Shown here: piece after piece, positions 36,612 through 44,989 of the stretch
Layout: each line of letters begins with the position of its first letter
How positions within the stretch are numbered: position 1 is the first letter of the stretch
Assembly: GCF_004795255.1 (NCBI RefSeq)
Contig: NZ_SSBQ01000002.1
Location: 601,001-665,000, forward strand
Length of the DNA stretch: 64,000 nucleotides
DNA from: Streptomyces sp. RKND-216
GTDB taxonomy: Bacteria > Actinomycetota > Actinomycetes > Streptomycetales > Streptomycetaceae
Reading direction: 5' to 3'
The notes under the pieces: generated by a model
What the model was told of the DNA's origin: nothing
Databases searched by the model: none
What the model saw: the letters and a program-made list of their open reading frames with translations, nothing else
Position numbers and translations under genes: made by a program

Positions 36612-38138
36612 TCAGCTCCCTCCCAGGCGGAAGACGGACCCGGCGGTGCGCAGCAGGATCTGGACGTCCTGCCAGAACGACCAGGTCTCGATGTAGTGGT
36701 TGTCGAACCGGGCGCGGTCCTCGATGGAGGTGTCGCCGCGCAGGCCGTGGATCTGGGCGAGGCCGGTGATGCCGACGGGCATCCGGTCGCGGGCCGCGTA
36801 TCCGGGATGTGCCGTGCTGAACTGCTGGACGAAGTAAGGGCGTTCGGGGCGCGGTCCGACCAGGCTCATGTCGCCGCGCAGCACGTTCCACAGCTGCGGG
36901 AGTTCGTCGAGCGAGGTGCGGCGGAGGAAGCGGCCGACGCCGCTCATGCGCCGGTCGTGGGCGACGTTCCAGCGGGTGGCCGACTCGTGCGCGTTCGCGG
37001 GCCGCAGGGTGCGGAACTTCAGCATCACGAACGGCCGCCCGTGGGCGCCGACGCGTTCCTGCCGGAAGAGGACACCGGGCCCGTCGGAGCACCGGACGGC
37101 GAGCCCGCACGCCGCCAGCACGGGGGCGGAGACGACCAGCGCCAGCGCGGCGACGGCCAGGTCGAGTCCGCGTTTGGCCACGCGTGCCGCACTCCGCCGG
37201 GGCGGCGGGTCCAGCCGGGCACAGGGAAACCCCCACACGTGGCCCGTCTCCGCCGTCCGCCACGCGACCTCGCCCGCGACGGTCTCGCCGTCGACGACCC
37301 ACACCGTGCAGCCGAGGGTGCGGAAGAGTCGTACCAGCGCGGCGGTGTCGGGGTCGGCCTGCGCGGGGCGGGTCAGCACCGCGTCGCACACCGCGTTCTG
37401 GACGACGGCGCGCGTGACGTCCTCCGCCGCCGTCAACACCGGAACGGGAAGGCCGGAGCCGTGGACGCCGGGGGGCGTGAGGGCCTGCGCCGCGGAGGGG
37501 GGCACCACCAGGCCGACGGGCCACATGCCGTACTCGGGATGCTCGTGCAGGACGGCGGCGACCCGGTGCCCGGCGGACTCGGGGCCGACGACCAGGGCGG
37601 AGCGCGGGTTGTGCCGCTGCCGCCGCCGACGCCAGGCGTACAGCGCCCCGCGCAGCAGCGCCGCCAGGGCGACGTGCACGGCCACGAGGGACACCAATCC
37701 CGTCCAGCCGAGGGTCGGTTCGGGGCGCACGGCCGCCACCACGGTGGTGGCGGCGCTCCAGGCGAGGGCGGCCCGCCAGAGCAGGGCGGGGAGTTCGCCG
37801 AGCGCGGTGCGGTGCGGCCCGCAGCGGTACAGCCCGCCCTGCTGATGCAGCGCGATCAACGTGAGCACGGCGGGAGCGAGGTCCAGGACGGCGGCGTGCG
37901 TGCCGCTCCCCGCGAGCAGGGCGGCGGCGGTCGCGGCGAGACAGTCGGCGGCGACCAGGGCCGCGAGCGCGCCCCGCCCGCGCCGGGCGGCGCCGCCCGG
38001 CCGCCGGGGGCCGCTGCGGGGCTCGGGGATGCCGGGGCCCCCAGGGGCCGGCTCGACGGCACGCGTCTTCTCCCGGTGCCCGTCGCGTCTCTCGAGGTCG
38101 GCGGGCAGGGCGTCGGCCCCGGTGCTCTCCATCGTCAT
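36612..38138 (-). CDS. polyprenyl-phosphate sugar phosphotransferase (WbaP/CpsE type)
   Basis: A 508-residue protein with an N-terminal disordered stretch, four membrane helices (about 65-185), a CoA-binding-like domain, and a C-terminal bacterial sugar transferase domain: KRGLDLAVAALALVVSAPVL, then GVLFRQERVGAHGRPFVMLK, FRTL, and the catalytic TSLDELPQLWNVLRGDMSLV with GPRPERP. It would transfer a sugar-1-phosphate to undecaprenyl phosphate, the first committed step. Its ATG overlaps the preceding GT gene by ATGA. Confidence 0.92.
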   Translation of the reverse strand: MTMESTGADALPADLERRDGHREKTRAVEPAPGGPGIPEPRSGPRRPGGAARRGRGALAALVAADCLAATAAALLAGSGTHAAVLDLAPAVLTLIALHQQGGLYRCGPHRTALGELPALLWRAALAWSAATTVVAAVRPEPTLGWTGLVSLVAVHVALAALLRGALYAWRRRRQRHNPRSALVVGPESAGHRVAAVLHEHPEYGMWPVGLVVPPSAAQALTPPGVHGSGLPVPVLTAAEDVTRAVVQNAVCDAVLTRPAQADPDTAALVRLFRTLGCTVWVVDGETVAGEVAWRTAETGHVWGFPCARLDPPPRRSAARVAKRGLDLAVAALALVVSAPVLAACGLAVRCSDGPGVLFRQERVGAHGRPFVMLKFRTLRPANAHESATRWNVAHDRRMSGVGRFLRRTSLDELPQLWNVLRGDMSLVGPRPERPYFVQQFSTAHPGYAARDRMPVGITGLAQIHGLRGDTSIEDRARFDNHYIETWSFWQDVQILLRTAGSVFRLGGS

Positions 38139-39337
38139 CGGCTGATCAGTTCCTCGCGGTCGCGGTCGCGGTGCGGCTGGCCGGTCAGTTCGCGGTAGAG
38201 GGCCTCGACGGCGGCGGTCGTCACCGTGATGTCGCGGGTCGCGCGTACGTGGCGGCCGGCCTGTTCGCCGAGGGAGATGCGCAGGGCCGGGTCCGCCAGC
38301 AGCCGGACAAGCCCGGCGCCCAGCCCGTCCGGGTCCTCGGGCGGTACCAGGCATGAGGCGTCGTGCCCCGGGGGCAGGGATTCGCGGGCTCCGGCGACGT
38401 CGGTGAGCAGCACCGGGCGGCCGCAGGCCATGGCCTCCAGCGGTGCGAGGGCCATTCCCTCCCAGCGGGACGGCTGCACGACGAGATCGGCCGCCGCGTA
38501 CCAGGGGGCCGGGTCCGGGCAGGCTCCCGCGAACAACACCCCGGCGGGGGCGACGGCGCGCAGCCGCTCTCGGTCGGGGCCGTCGCCGACGAGGACCAGA
38601 CGGGCGCCGGGCGACCGCGAGGTGACGGCGGGCCAGGCCCGCAGCAGCAGGTCCTGGCCCTTCTGACGGCAGAGCCGGCCCACGCACACGACCAGGGGCG
38701 CGCCGGAGAGGTCGAAGACGCCGCCCGTCCCGACCGCGCACGGCGCCAGGCGGTGCCGGGCGCGCGCCGCCTCGGGCGGGGTGACGGGCGTGAACCGTGC
38801 GGTGTCGACCCCGTTGGGGATCACCGTCCAGCGGGCGCGGATTCCGGCGGAGCGGCCGCGTCGTCGCTCCGCCTCGCTGACGCAGACCACCCGGGCGGCC
38901 CAGCGCGCCGCGCGGCGCTCCCAGTGCAGGGCGAGGTGTGCGGGGAGTCCGGTGACGGCCTCGAACGACCAGGCGTGCGGCTGGAAGACGGTGGGCAGCC
39001 GGCCGCGCAGCGCCAGACGTACGGCCAGCCCGGCCTTGGCGCTGTGCGCGTGGACCAGGTCGGGGGCGGTGCGCCGGATGATGCGGGCGAACCCGGCCGT
39101 CTCCCGGGGCAGTGCCGCGCCGGGTTCGCGGCCGGCCTCCCAGGAGTGCACCTCGGCTCCGTGCGCGGCGAGCGTGGTGGCGAGTCCGCCCTGCGACGGG
39201 CAGGCGGCGACGACGCGGAGACCGTTGGCGAGCTGGGCGCGGGCCAGGTCCGCCACCACGCGGGCGACCCCGCCGTCGACGGGCTGGACGACGTGCAGGA
39301 CGGTGCACGGCCGGTCCTTGGACTGCTGTTCCTGCAC
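38135..39337 (-). CDS. GT4 glycosyltransferase, first gene of the EPS operon
   Basis: A 400-residue GT-B glycosyltransferase: VLHVVQPVDGGVARVVADLA at the start, LVHAHSAKAGLAVRLALRGR, GRLCRQKGQDLLLRAWPAVT and QPSRWEGMALAPLEAMACGR in the donor domain. The GTG at 39337 is preferred over an ATG 90 nt upstream because GGGAGAGG stands just before it. It opens an eight-gene minus-strand operon whose members overlap or nearly touch, except for a 37-bp gap before the Wzz-like gene. Confidence 0.88.
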   Translation of the reverse strand: MQEQQSKDRPCTVLHVVQPVDGGVARVVADLARAQLANGLRVVAACPSQGGLATTLAAHGAEVHSWEAGREPGAALPRETAGFARIIRRTAPDLVHAHSAKAGLAVRLALRGRLPTVFQPHAWSFEAVTGLPAHLALHWERRAARWAARVVCVSEAERRRGRSAGIRARWTVIPNGVDTARFTPVTPPEAARARHRLAPCAVGTGGVFDLSGAPLVVCVGRLCRQKGQDLLLRAWPAVTSRSPGARLVLVGDGPDRERLRAVAPAGVLFAGACPDPAPWYAAADLVVQPSRWEGMALAPLEAMACGRPVLLTDVAGARESLPPGHDASCLVPPEDPDGLGAGLVRLLADPALRISLGEQAGRHVRATRDITVTTAAVEALYRELTGQPHRDRDREELISR

Positions 39338-39721
39338 GCGCACCTCTCCCAGACGGTCGGGTCGGTCACGGCCCTGCTGCCGGACGTCCGGCGAACGGCC
39401 GCACGCGGCCGCCTCCACGGGGCACATCCGGCACGGCAGCCCAGCACAGCCCGGGCAAATCGGTCTAAACCGTGCCAGAAGGAAGGCTGAAAATCACGCA
39501 GGACGCGCGAAGTGTGCAGAAAGGGTGGAGAACCTCGCACCGTAGGCTCTTCGGACCATCGGACGACCCCCACCCGACGTCGCTCCGCCCCCGTGCGCCA
39601 CTGGGCAGAGCGAGCCGCCGAGTAAAACTTTGTGAATCGCTTCACACTTTCTCTTGGCTGCGCGCTCGGTTCGTGCTGAGATGCGGTCACATCCGGCTCG
39701 AGGGCGCGCTTGGGAGGCACA
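39338..39721. other. 384-bp divergent regulatory region, EPS operon / TPR gene
   Basis: No gene is seen here. GC content falls towards the middle (AT-rich 39620-39660). It should hold the promoter of the EPS operon (leftward) and of the TPR gene (rightward). For the latter, TTGGCT (39654-39659) and TGAGAT (39677-39682) with 17-bp spacing is a weak candidate. A Crp-like palindrome is listed separately. Confidence 0.5.
39631..39646. promoter_or_regulatory. Crp-like binding site (TGTGA-N6-TCACA)
   Basis: The sequence TGTGAATCGCTTCACA has perfect 6-bp arms and matches the Crp consensus TGTGA-N6-TCACA at all ten fixed positions. Streptomyces have a Crp protein with this kind of site. It is about 50 bp upstream of the candidate start of the TPR transcript, and about 295 bp before the EPS operon's first codon, so it could act on either. 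Confidence 0.55.
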
Positions 39722-40525
39722 GTGGCGGAGTCCGCCATGGCACGTGCGGTACGTCGACAGGAAGAACTTCCGTCACCGGCAGCCGCCTACGGCGGCGACT
39801 CACCGGGCGAACGGGCCGTCTGGCGGCTGCGCTCCCGCGGCTGCTGGGACGACGCGGCGGCGCTGCTCGAACCCTACGTACCGGACTCGCCCGCGACCGC
39901 GCTGCGCCGGGCCTCCCTGCTGGTCGAGCGCTGCATGTTCACCGGAAGCGGCTGGGAGGCCGCCGAGGACGCCCTGCGGCTGGCGGAGGCCGCCGCCCGC
40001 GACGACGACGCCCGGGGCGCCGCGGCCAGCGAACGCGGCCATCTCGCGTACGTGGCCACCGTGCTGGGGGTCCGCGACCGCTCCGACGAGGCGCGTGCCG
40101 CGCTCGGGCGGGCCGCCGCGCTGCTCGATCCGGCATCGCCTGCGCGGGCGATGCTGGACTACCGGCGCGGACTGGTCGCCGAACACGTGAGTGACAACAC
40201 GGAGGCGGCGCAGGCCGCCTACCGGCGCGCACACACCGGCGCAACGGCGCACGGCGACGCCCTGCTGTGCTCCTTCACCTGGCGGCACCTGGCCGGCCTG
40301 GCCCTGCGCGAGGGCGAACTCACCGAAGCACGGCACGGCTTCACGGAGTCGCTGCTGCTGCGGGAGAGGCTCGGCTTCCTGGTGGGCATGGCCCCCGCAC
40401 TGGTCGCACTGGCGGACGTGCAGGAGGAGCACGAGGCCACCCGACTACTGGAGGAGGCGACCCGGCTGTTCCGCCTGCTCGGCGGCGTGCCGACCTGGCT
40501 CGCGTCCCGGCTCGAAGCCGCCTGA
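39722..40525 (+). CDS. TPR-repeat protein
   Basis: A 267-residue, all-helical cytoplasmic protein made of tetratricopeptide-like repeats: WDDAAALLEPYVPDSPATAL, EAAEDALRLAEAAARDDDA, TEAAQAAYRRAHTGATAHGD and LTEARHGFTESLLLRERLGF are clear units. No enzymatic or DNA-binding domain is seen. The GTG start at 39722 has GGGAGG upstream. It is divergent from the EPS operon and may share control with it. Function unknown. Confidence 0.75.
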   Translation: MAESAMARAVRRQEELPSPAAAYGGDSPGERAVWRLRSRGCWDDAAALLEPYVPDSPATALRRASLLVERCMFTGSGWEAAEDALRLAEAAARDDDARGAAASERGHLAYVATVLGVRDRSDEARAALGRAAALLDPASPARAMLDYRRGLVAEHVSDNTEAAQAAYRRAHTGATAHGDALLCSFTWRHLAGLALREGELTEARHGFTESLLLRERLGFLVGMAPALVALADVQEEHEATRLLEEATRLFRLLGGVPTWLASRLEAA

Positions 40526-40711
40526 GCCCAGCCCGGGACGGCGGCGACACCTTCCTCCCGGCAGGTCGCCGGAGCTGCCGAAACCCGGACCGGACGCGGC
40601 TCGCAGGCGGTCGGCACGCCCGCGCGGTATCCGGAACGCGTACTTCCGAAACCGCAGAACGGGCACGGCCCGTTCACACGGCAGGGTGAATTTCTGCCTT
40701 CCCCATGCCTC

Positions 40712-40741
40712 TTGTGACCCTCTCGCTGAGCTGTCGATACT
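40712..40741 (+). promoter_or_regulatory. candidate promoter of the protease gene
   Basis: A -35-like TTGTGA (40712-40717) and a -10-like GATACT (40736-40741) are separated by 18 bp, about 125 bp before the protease start. The remaining gap (40526-40866) holds no gene. Confidence 0.45.
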
Positions 40742-40866
40742 CCCCACGTCACCGGAAATCTCCGACCTGCCCTCCACCCCCCACCGGGCCGGGAGCCGGG
40801 ACGCGGACCGAACGGCACTCCAGCCGTCCGGTTCGCCCCCACAGAACCCCACACATGGAGGAACGC

Positions 40867-41931
40867 GTGAAGGTCAGACCCCCTGTCTCGACACAGACCG
40901 TCAAGCGCGGCAAGGGCATAGCCGCCCTCGCGACCGGCCTCGTCGCCGCAGTCGTCCTGACATCGCCCACCGCCACCGCGGCCCCCGCTCCGGCCCCGTC
41001 GGAGCGGGCGACCCCTGAGGCCGCCATGGCCGTCGCCGAGACCCTGGGTTCGGCCCAGACCGGCGGCGCCTACAAGGCGGACTCCGGCCGGATGGTCGTC
41101 ACCATCACCGACAAGGCCGACGCCGCCAAGGTGGAGAAGGCCGGCGCGGTGGCGAAGGTCGTCAAGCACAGCCAGGCCGAACTCGCACGGGCCGCCAAGG
41201 CCATCGAGCACCAGGCCGACGTCAAGGGCACCGCCTGGTCCGTCGACCCGGTCTCCAACACGCTGTCCGTCGCGGCCGACAGCACGGTGGACGCCAAGGA
41301 GATGGCCACGCTCCGCAAGGTCGCGGCCGACTTCGACGGCGCCGTCACCATCGAGCGGACCAAGGGCGAGTTCACCAAGCTGATCCGCGGCGGCGACGCC
41401 ATCTACATGTCGACCGGCGGCCGGTGCTCGGCGGGCTTCAACGCCCGCATCGGCAGCACCTACTACGTCATCACCGCCGGTCACTGCACCGAGGGTTACC
41501 CCAACTTCTCGGGCATCGGCCCGACGGCGGCGTCCAGCTTCCCCGGTGACGACTACGGCGTCATCCGCAACGACTCCAGCTCCACCCCGGGCGTGGTGAA
41601 CCTCTACAACGGCAGCACCCGGGACATCACCGGCGTCGGCAACGCCTACGTCAACCAGTACGTGCAGCGCAGCGGCAGCACCACCGGCCTGCACAGCGGG
41701 TACGTCACCGGCCTGAACGCCACCGTCAACTACGGCGGCGGCGACGTCGTCTACGGCATGATCCGCACCAACGTGTGCGCCGAGCCCGGCGACAGCGGCG
41801 GCTCGCTCTTCGCCGGCAACACCGCACTGGGCATGACCTCCGGCGGAAGCGGCAACTGCTCCTCCGGCGGCACCACGTTCTTCCAGCCGGTCACCGAGGT
41901 GACCAACCGGTACGGGCTGGTCGTCTACTGA
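40867..41931 (+). CDS. streptogrisin-type secreted serine protease (S1E)
   Basis: A 354-residue preproprotein. Residues 1-40 are the signal peptide (cleavage near ATAAP), about 45-165 form the alpha-lytic-type prodomain that guides folding ([14 protein letters not shown]..., [19 protein letters not shown]), and the mature trypsin-fold protease follows. The catalytic triad is His in [15 protein letters not shown], Asp in [10 protein letters not shown], and Ser in [14 protein letters not shown]; four cysteines fit two disulfides. The GTG at 40867 follows GGAGGAACGC; an ATG overlapping that ribosome site is rejected. Extracellular protein breakdown is the likely role. Confidence 0.93.
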   Translation: MKVRPPVSTQTVKRGKGIAALATGLVAAVVLTSPTATAAPAPAPSERATPEAAMAVAETLGSAQTGGAYKADSGRMVVTITDKADAAKVEKAGAVAKVVKHSQAELARAAKAIEHQADVKGTAWSVDPVSNTLSVAADSTVDAKEMATLRKVAADFDGAVTIERTKGEFTKLIRGGDAIYMSTGGRCSAGFNARIGSTYYVITAGHCTEGYPNFSGIGPTAASSFPGDDYGVIRNDSSSTPGVVNLYNGSTRDITGVGNAYVNQYVQRSGSTTGLHSGYVTGLNATVNYGGGDVVYGMIRTNVCAEPGDSGGSLFAGNTALGMTSGGSGNCSSGGTTFFQPVTEVTNRYGLVVY

Positions 41932-41946
41932 CCCACGCCCCTCCTC

Positions 41947-41976
41947 TGACGGCGGCGCCTCAACGGGCCGCCGTCA
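41947..41976. terminator. bidirectional terminator between protease and GntR genes
   Basis: A perfect 10-bp stem, TGACGGCGGC (41947-41956) with GCCGCCGTCA (41967-41976), lies 16 bp after the protease stop and touches the last codon of the convergent GntR gene. Confidence 0.7.
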
Positions 41977-42756
41977 CCCGGAACGCACGGAACCGGCGGT
42001 CCCGGCCCACGCGGCCGGGGCCGCCGCCGCGTGCGGCGCGAGATGGGCGCGCAGGATGCGTTCGGCGGCGGACAGGTCCCGGGCCAGCAACGCCTCGACC
42101 AGCGCGACGTGTTCGGCCGCCGCGGACACCAGTCCGGGGGTCGGCGCGCCGCGGGTGACCGGAGGGGCCGGGGCGCGGCGGTGCACGTCCTCGGCGAACT
42201 CCACCAGCCGCCGGTTGCCGGCCGGCTCCAGCAGCGCGCGGTGGAAATCCCGGTCGGCCTCGGCGTAGGCCGCACGGTCGCCGCGTGCGGCGGCGGTGAC
42301 GGTCCGCTCCGCGAGCGGGCGCACCGCCTCCCAGGTCCGCCGCCCCTGCGTGGCCCCGAGACGCAGCACTACGGGCACTTCCAGCAGCAGGCGGATCTCG
42401 GCGAGTTCGGCCGCGTCGCGGGGGCTGTGCTCGACGACGCGGAAGCCGCGGTTGGGGACCGTCTCCACCAGCCCCTCGCCCGCGAGCTGCTGCATGGCCT
42501 CGCGCACCGGCGTCGGCGACACGCCGTGGGCCTCGGCGAGCGCGGGCGCGGAGTAGACGCGGCCCGGTTCCAGCTCGCCGGTGGCGAGGGCCCGTCGCAG
42601 GGCGGCGAGGACCTGTCCCCGGACGGAGTGCCGGCGGGGCAGCCGCGGGGGCACCGGAAGCACGTCGTCCGCGAGGACGTGCGCGCCGCGGGCGGGTGAC
42701 GCGGGTAGAGGTCCGGGCCGGGCCCCTATGGGGGTCTCCGCTCGGGTCTGCTCCAT
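41974..42756 (-). CDS. GntR-family regulator (FadR/FCD subfamily)
   Basis: A 260-residue regulator. After a disordered start, the winged helix is at 40-110 (QVLAALRRALATGELEPGRV, then EAHGVSPTPVREAMQQLAGE and LVETVPNRGFRV). The all-helical FCD ligand domain follows (LAEIRLLLEVPVVLRLGATQ, DRDFHRALLEPAGNRRLVEF, EHVALVEALLARDLSAAERI). The Asp/His positions that bind a metal and small acids in FCD proteins are present. It is divergent from the FhuF gene; the ligand is unknown. Confidence 0.85.
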   Translation of the reverse strand: MEQTRAETPIGARPGPLPASPARGAHVLADDVLPVPPRLPRRHSVRGQVLAALRRALATGELEPGRVYSAPALAEAHGVSPTPVREAMQQLAGEGLVETVPNRGFRVVEHSPRDAAELAEIRLLLEVPVVLRLGATQGRRTWEAVRPLAERTVTAAARGDRAAYAEADRDFHRALLEPAGNRRLVEFAEDVHRRAPAPPVTRGAPTPGLVSAAAEHVALVEALLARDLSAAERILRAHLAPHAAAAPAAWAGTAGSVRSG

Positions 42757-42825
42757 CTGTCCCTCCTCGCGTCGACCAGCACCCTAGGCGGACGCGCCGC
42801 GAGATCAAACCCCGGGGATTTCGAG

Positions 42826-42844
42826 TAAGGTAAGGCTTACCTGC
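42826..42844. promoter_or_regulatory. iron box (DmdR/IdeR site) before fhuF
   Basis: The core AGGTAAGGCTTACCT (42828-42842) matches the actinobacterial iron box TTAGGTTAGGCTAACCTAA at nearly all core positions and is a palindrome. It lies 31 bp before the fhuF start codon. DmdR1 with Fe2+ would repress here, so expression should rise when iron is scarce. Confidence 0.85.
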
Positions 42845-42874
42845 AATCGATCAATCGAGTTCGGTGGTCCCCGC

Positions 42875-43744
42875 ATGGCCGTGCCCGCGTCCGCATCCGC
42901 CGCTGCGCCCCTCGCCGCTGCCGTGGCGACGCCTGCGACCTCGCCGTTCACGGCCGCCTACGACCGGCTCTCCGCCGTCTTCCCGTCGCTCCAGGTCACC
43001 GAGACGCCGGTGCTGCCGGACGGCGAGGGCTGGGTGGCCGCTGCGGACCTCGCCGGGGGCGGTCCCGCACTGGACGCGTTCCTCGCCTTCGACGCCGACC
43101 AGGTGCGCCGCGACTACGGCCAGGAGGCCCGTCCGGACGTGATCGCCAGCTTCGGCCTCCACCGCTACGCGTGGCCGGCCTGCCTGCTGGTGACCCTGCC
43201 CTGGTTCCTGCACCGGCGCGTCCCCCGCATCCCGGTCGGCGCGGTCGCGCTCCAGCGGGCCCTGGGGCGGCTGGCCGTGCACATCGAGGAGTTCGCCTGC
43301 CTCCCCGGCGACCCGGCCGCCCGGCTTCCCGGTGCCGTCGTCGTGCCGGACGAGGAGGCGCTGCGGGCCGAGGTCCGCGCGGCCGTCGCCGACCATCTGG
43401 GACCGGTGCTGGACGGCTTCCGCCCCCGTATGCGGCGCGGCTCCCGCGCCCTGTGGGGCATGGCGACCGACGAGATCGCCGAGGGCCTGTGGTACCTCGG
43501 GCACCTGCTGGGCGAGGAGGACCGCATGCTGGAGGAGGTCGGGCGCCTGCTCCCCGGCGGCACCCGCCCCTACCCGGGCGGGGCGTCGTTCCGCGTGCTC
43601 ACCGGGCCCGGCGGCGAGGCGCTGACCACCCGCGACCGGGCTTCGTGCTGCCTCTTCTACACCCTCCGCCCGCAGGACACCTGCGTCACCTGCCCCCGCA
43701 CCTGCGACGCCGACCGGATCGCACGCCTGTCCGCACGAGGCTGA
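42875..43744 (+). CDS. fhuF: FhuF-like ferric siderophore reductase, (2Fe-2S) protein
   Basis: A 289-residue protein with the FhuF C-terminal cluster: four cysteines in RASCCLFYTLRPQDTCVTCP hold a [2Fe-2S] centre. The middle has a FhuF-type body (YAWPACLLVTLPWFLHRRVP, RRGSRALWGMATDEIAEGLW). It would reduce iron in imported ferric siderophores to free Fe2+ in the cytoplasm. The iron box upstream supports this. It stands alone, with no siderophore transport genes nearby. Confidence 0.88.
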   Translation: MAVPASASAAAPLAAAVATPATSPFTAAYDRLSAVFPSLQVTETPVLPDGEGWVAAADLAGGGPALDAFLAFDADQVRRDYGQEARPDVIASFGLHRYAWPACLLVTLPWFLHRRVPRIPVGAVALQRALGRLAVHIEEFACLPGDPAARLPGAVVVPDEEALRAEVRAAVADHLGPVLDGFRPRMRRGSRALWGMATDEIAEGLWYLGHLLGEEDRMLEEVGRLLPGGTRPYPGGASFRVLTGPGGEALTTRDRASCCLFYTLRPQDTCVTCPRTCDADRIARLSARG

Positions 43745-43897
43745 CACGTTCGACCCCTGGCGTCCCTCTCCGGCCCCACCGCCGCCCTTTGGCGTGCTCT
43801 TGCGCGGAATCCGGGCGCCGGGCGCGCCCGCTGGTCCAGGATGCTCCGCGACGCACACCGCAACCGCAACGAGCCGTGAGGGACGCGAGGGCACCCG

Positions 43898-44956
43898 ATG
43901 ACACTGACCGACATGACGCTGAACTGGGTGCTGGCGTGCTCGGTGCTCCTCGTCGGCGCCCTGATCGCCGTCTTCCTGCTGGCGCGCGGGCGCAAGAAGG
44001 CGGACGAAGGCGCCAGCGGCCAGGCCGACTCCTGGGAGCGGATGGAGGAACGCCGTCGCCGCAAGGAGACCGTGTACGCCATGGCGTCGTACCTGCTGCT
44101 GTTCTGCTGCGCCGCGGTGGCGGCGGCCCTGTCGTTCCACGGCCTGGTCGGCTTCGGCCGCCAGAACCTCAATTTGTCCGGCGGCTGGGAGTACCTGGTC
44201 CCGTTCGGGCTGGACGGCGCCGCGATGTTCTCCGCCGTGATCGCCGTGCGCGAGGCCAGCCACGGAGACGCCTCGCTCGGCTCCCGGCTGCTGGTGTGGA
44301 CGTTCGCCGCGGCGGCAGCGTGGTTCAACTGGGTGCACGCCCCGCGCGGGGACGAGCACGCGGGCGCGCCGCAGTTCTTCGCCGGCATGTCGCTGTCCGC
44401 CGCCATCCTCTTCGACCGGGCGCTGAAACAGACCCGCCGTGCGGCGCTGCGCGAACAGGGCCTGGTGCCGCGGCCGTTGCCGCAGATCCGGGTGGTGCGG
44501 TGGATGCGGGCGCCCCGGGAGACGTTCCGCGCCTGGTCGCTGATGCTGCTCGAAGGCGTGCGGACCCTGGACGAGGCCGTCGACGAGGTCCGTGACGAGC
44601 GGCGGCGTCAGGAGGACGAGCGCGCCCGGCGCAAGGAGCAGGGCCGGCTGGAGAAGGCACGGCTCAAGGCGTTGAACCGGCAGCACCGGCTGTGGCACCG
44701 GAGCGGCGCACCCGGCACGGCGCCGGTGGAGGTGGAGATCGGCGCGCCGAGCGCGGCCGGTCAGCCGCGGGCGGCGCTGCAGCCTGCGGCCGTGGACGTG
44801 GAGGTCGAGGACGCCCCGGCGACTACCCCGCCGCAGCCGCGGAGTTCCAAGGGCGTGCCGGACGCGAGCGACGAGGAACCGCTGAGCAAGGCGGCCAACC
44901 CCCGGCTGGACTCCCTGGAGGAGAAGCTGCGCGACATCGAGCGGTCCTTCCACTGA
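43898..44956 (+). CDS. DUF2637 membrane protein
   Basis: A 352-residue membrane protein. An N-terminal helix (WVLACSVLLVGALIAVFLLA) is followed by a basic loop and then the DUF2637 four-helix region (YAMASYLLLFCCAAVAAALS, then YLVPFGLDGAAMFSAVIAVR and LLVWTFAAAAAWFNWVHAPR). The C-terminal third is cytoplasmic, charged and probably coiled coil (DEVRDERRRQEDERARRKEQ). DUF2637 is also found in SpdB-type proteins of Streptomyces plasmids, but no transfer genes are present here. Function unknown. Confidence 0.82.
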   Translation: MTLTDMTLNWVLACSVLLVGALIAVFLLARGRKKADEGASGQADSWERMEERRRRKETVYAMASYLLLFCCAAVAAALSFHGLVGFGRQNLNLSGGWEYLVPFGLDGAAMFSAVIAVREASHGDASLGSRLLVWTFAAAAAWFNWVHAPRGDEHAGAPQFFAGMSLSAAILFDRALKQTRRAALREQGLVPRPLPQIRVVRWMRAPRETFRAWSLMLLEGVRTLDEAVDEVRDERRRQEDERARRKEQGRLEKARLKALNRQHRLWHRSGAPGTAPVEVEIGAPSAAGQPRAALQPAAVDVEVEDAPATTPPQPRSSKGVPDASDEEPLSKAANPRLDSLEEKLRDIERSFH

Positions 44957-44989
44957 CGACGGCGGCCCGCCGGAGCGGCCCGGACGGGC

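Noticed and set aside
42851..44953. 700-codon minus-strand frame opposite fhuF and the DUF2637 gene
   Set aside because: Shadow of two well-supported plus-strand genes; no homology and no ribosome site.
43898..44956. DUF2637 gene as evidence for an integrated conjugative plasmid
   Set aside because: No Tra, Spd, Rep, integrase or attachment-site sequence is seen around it; GC content and codon use match the chromosome.
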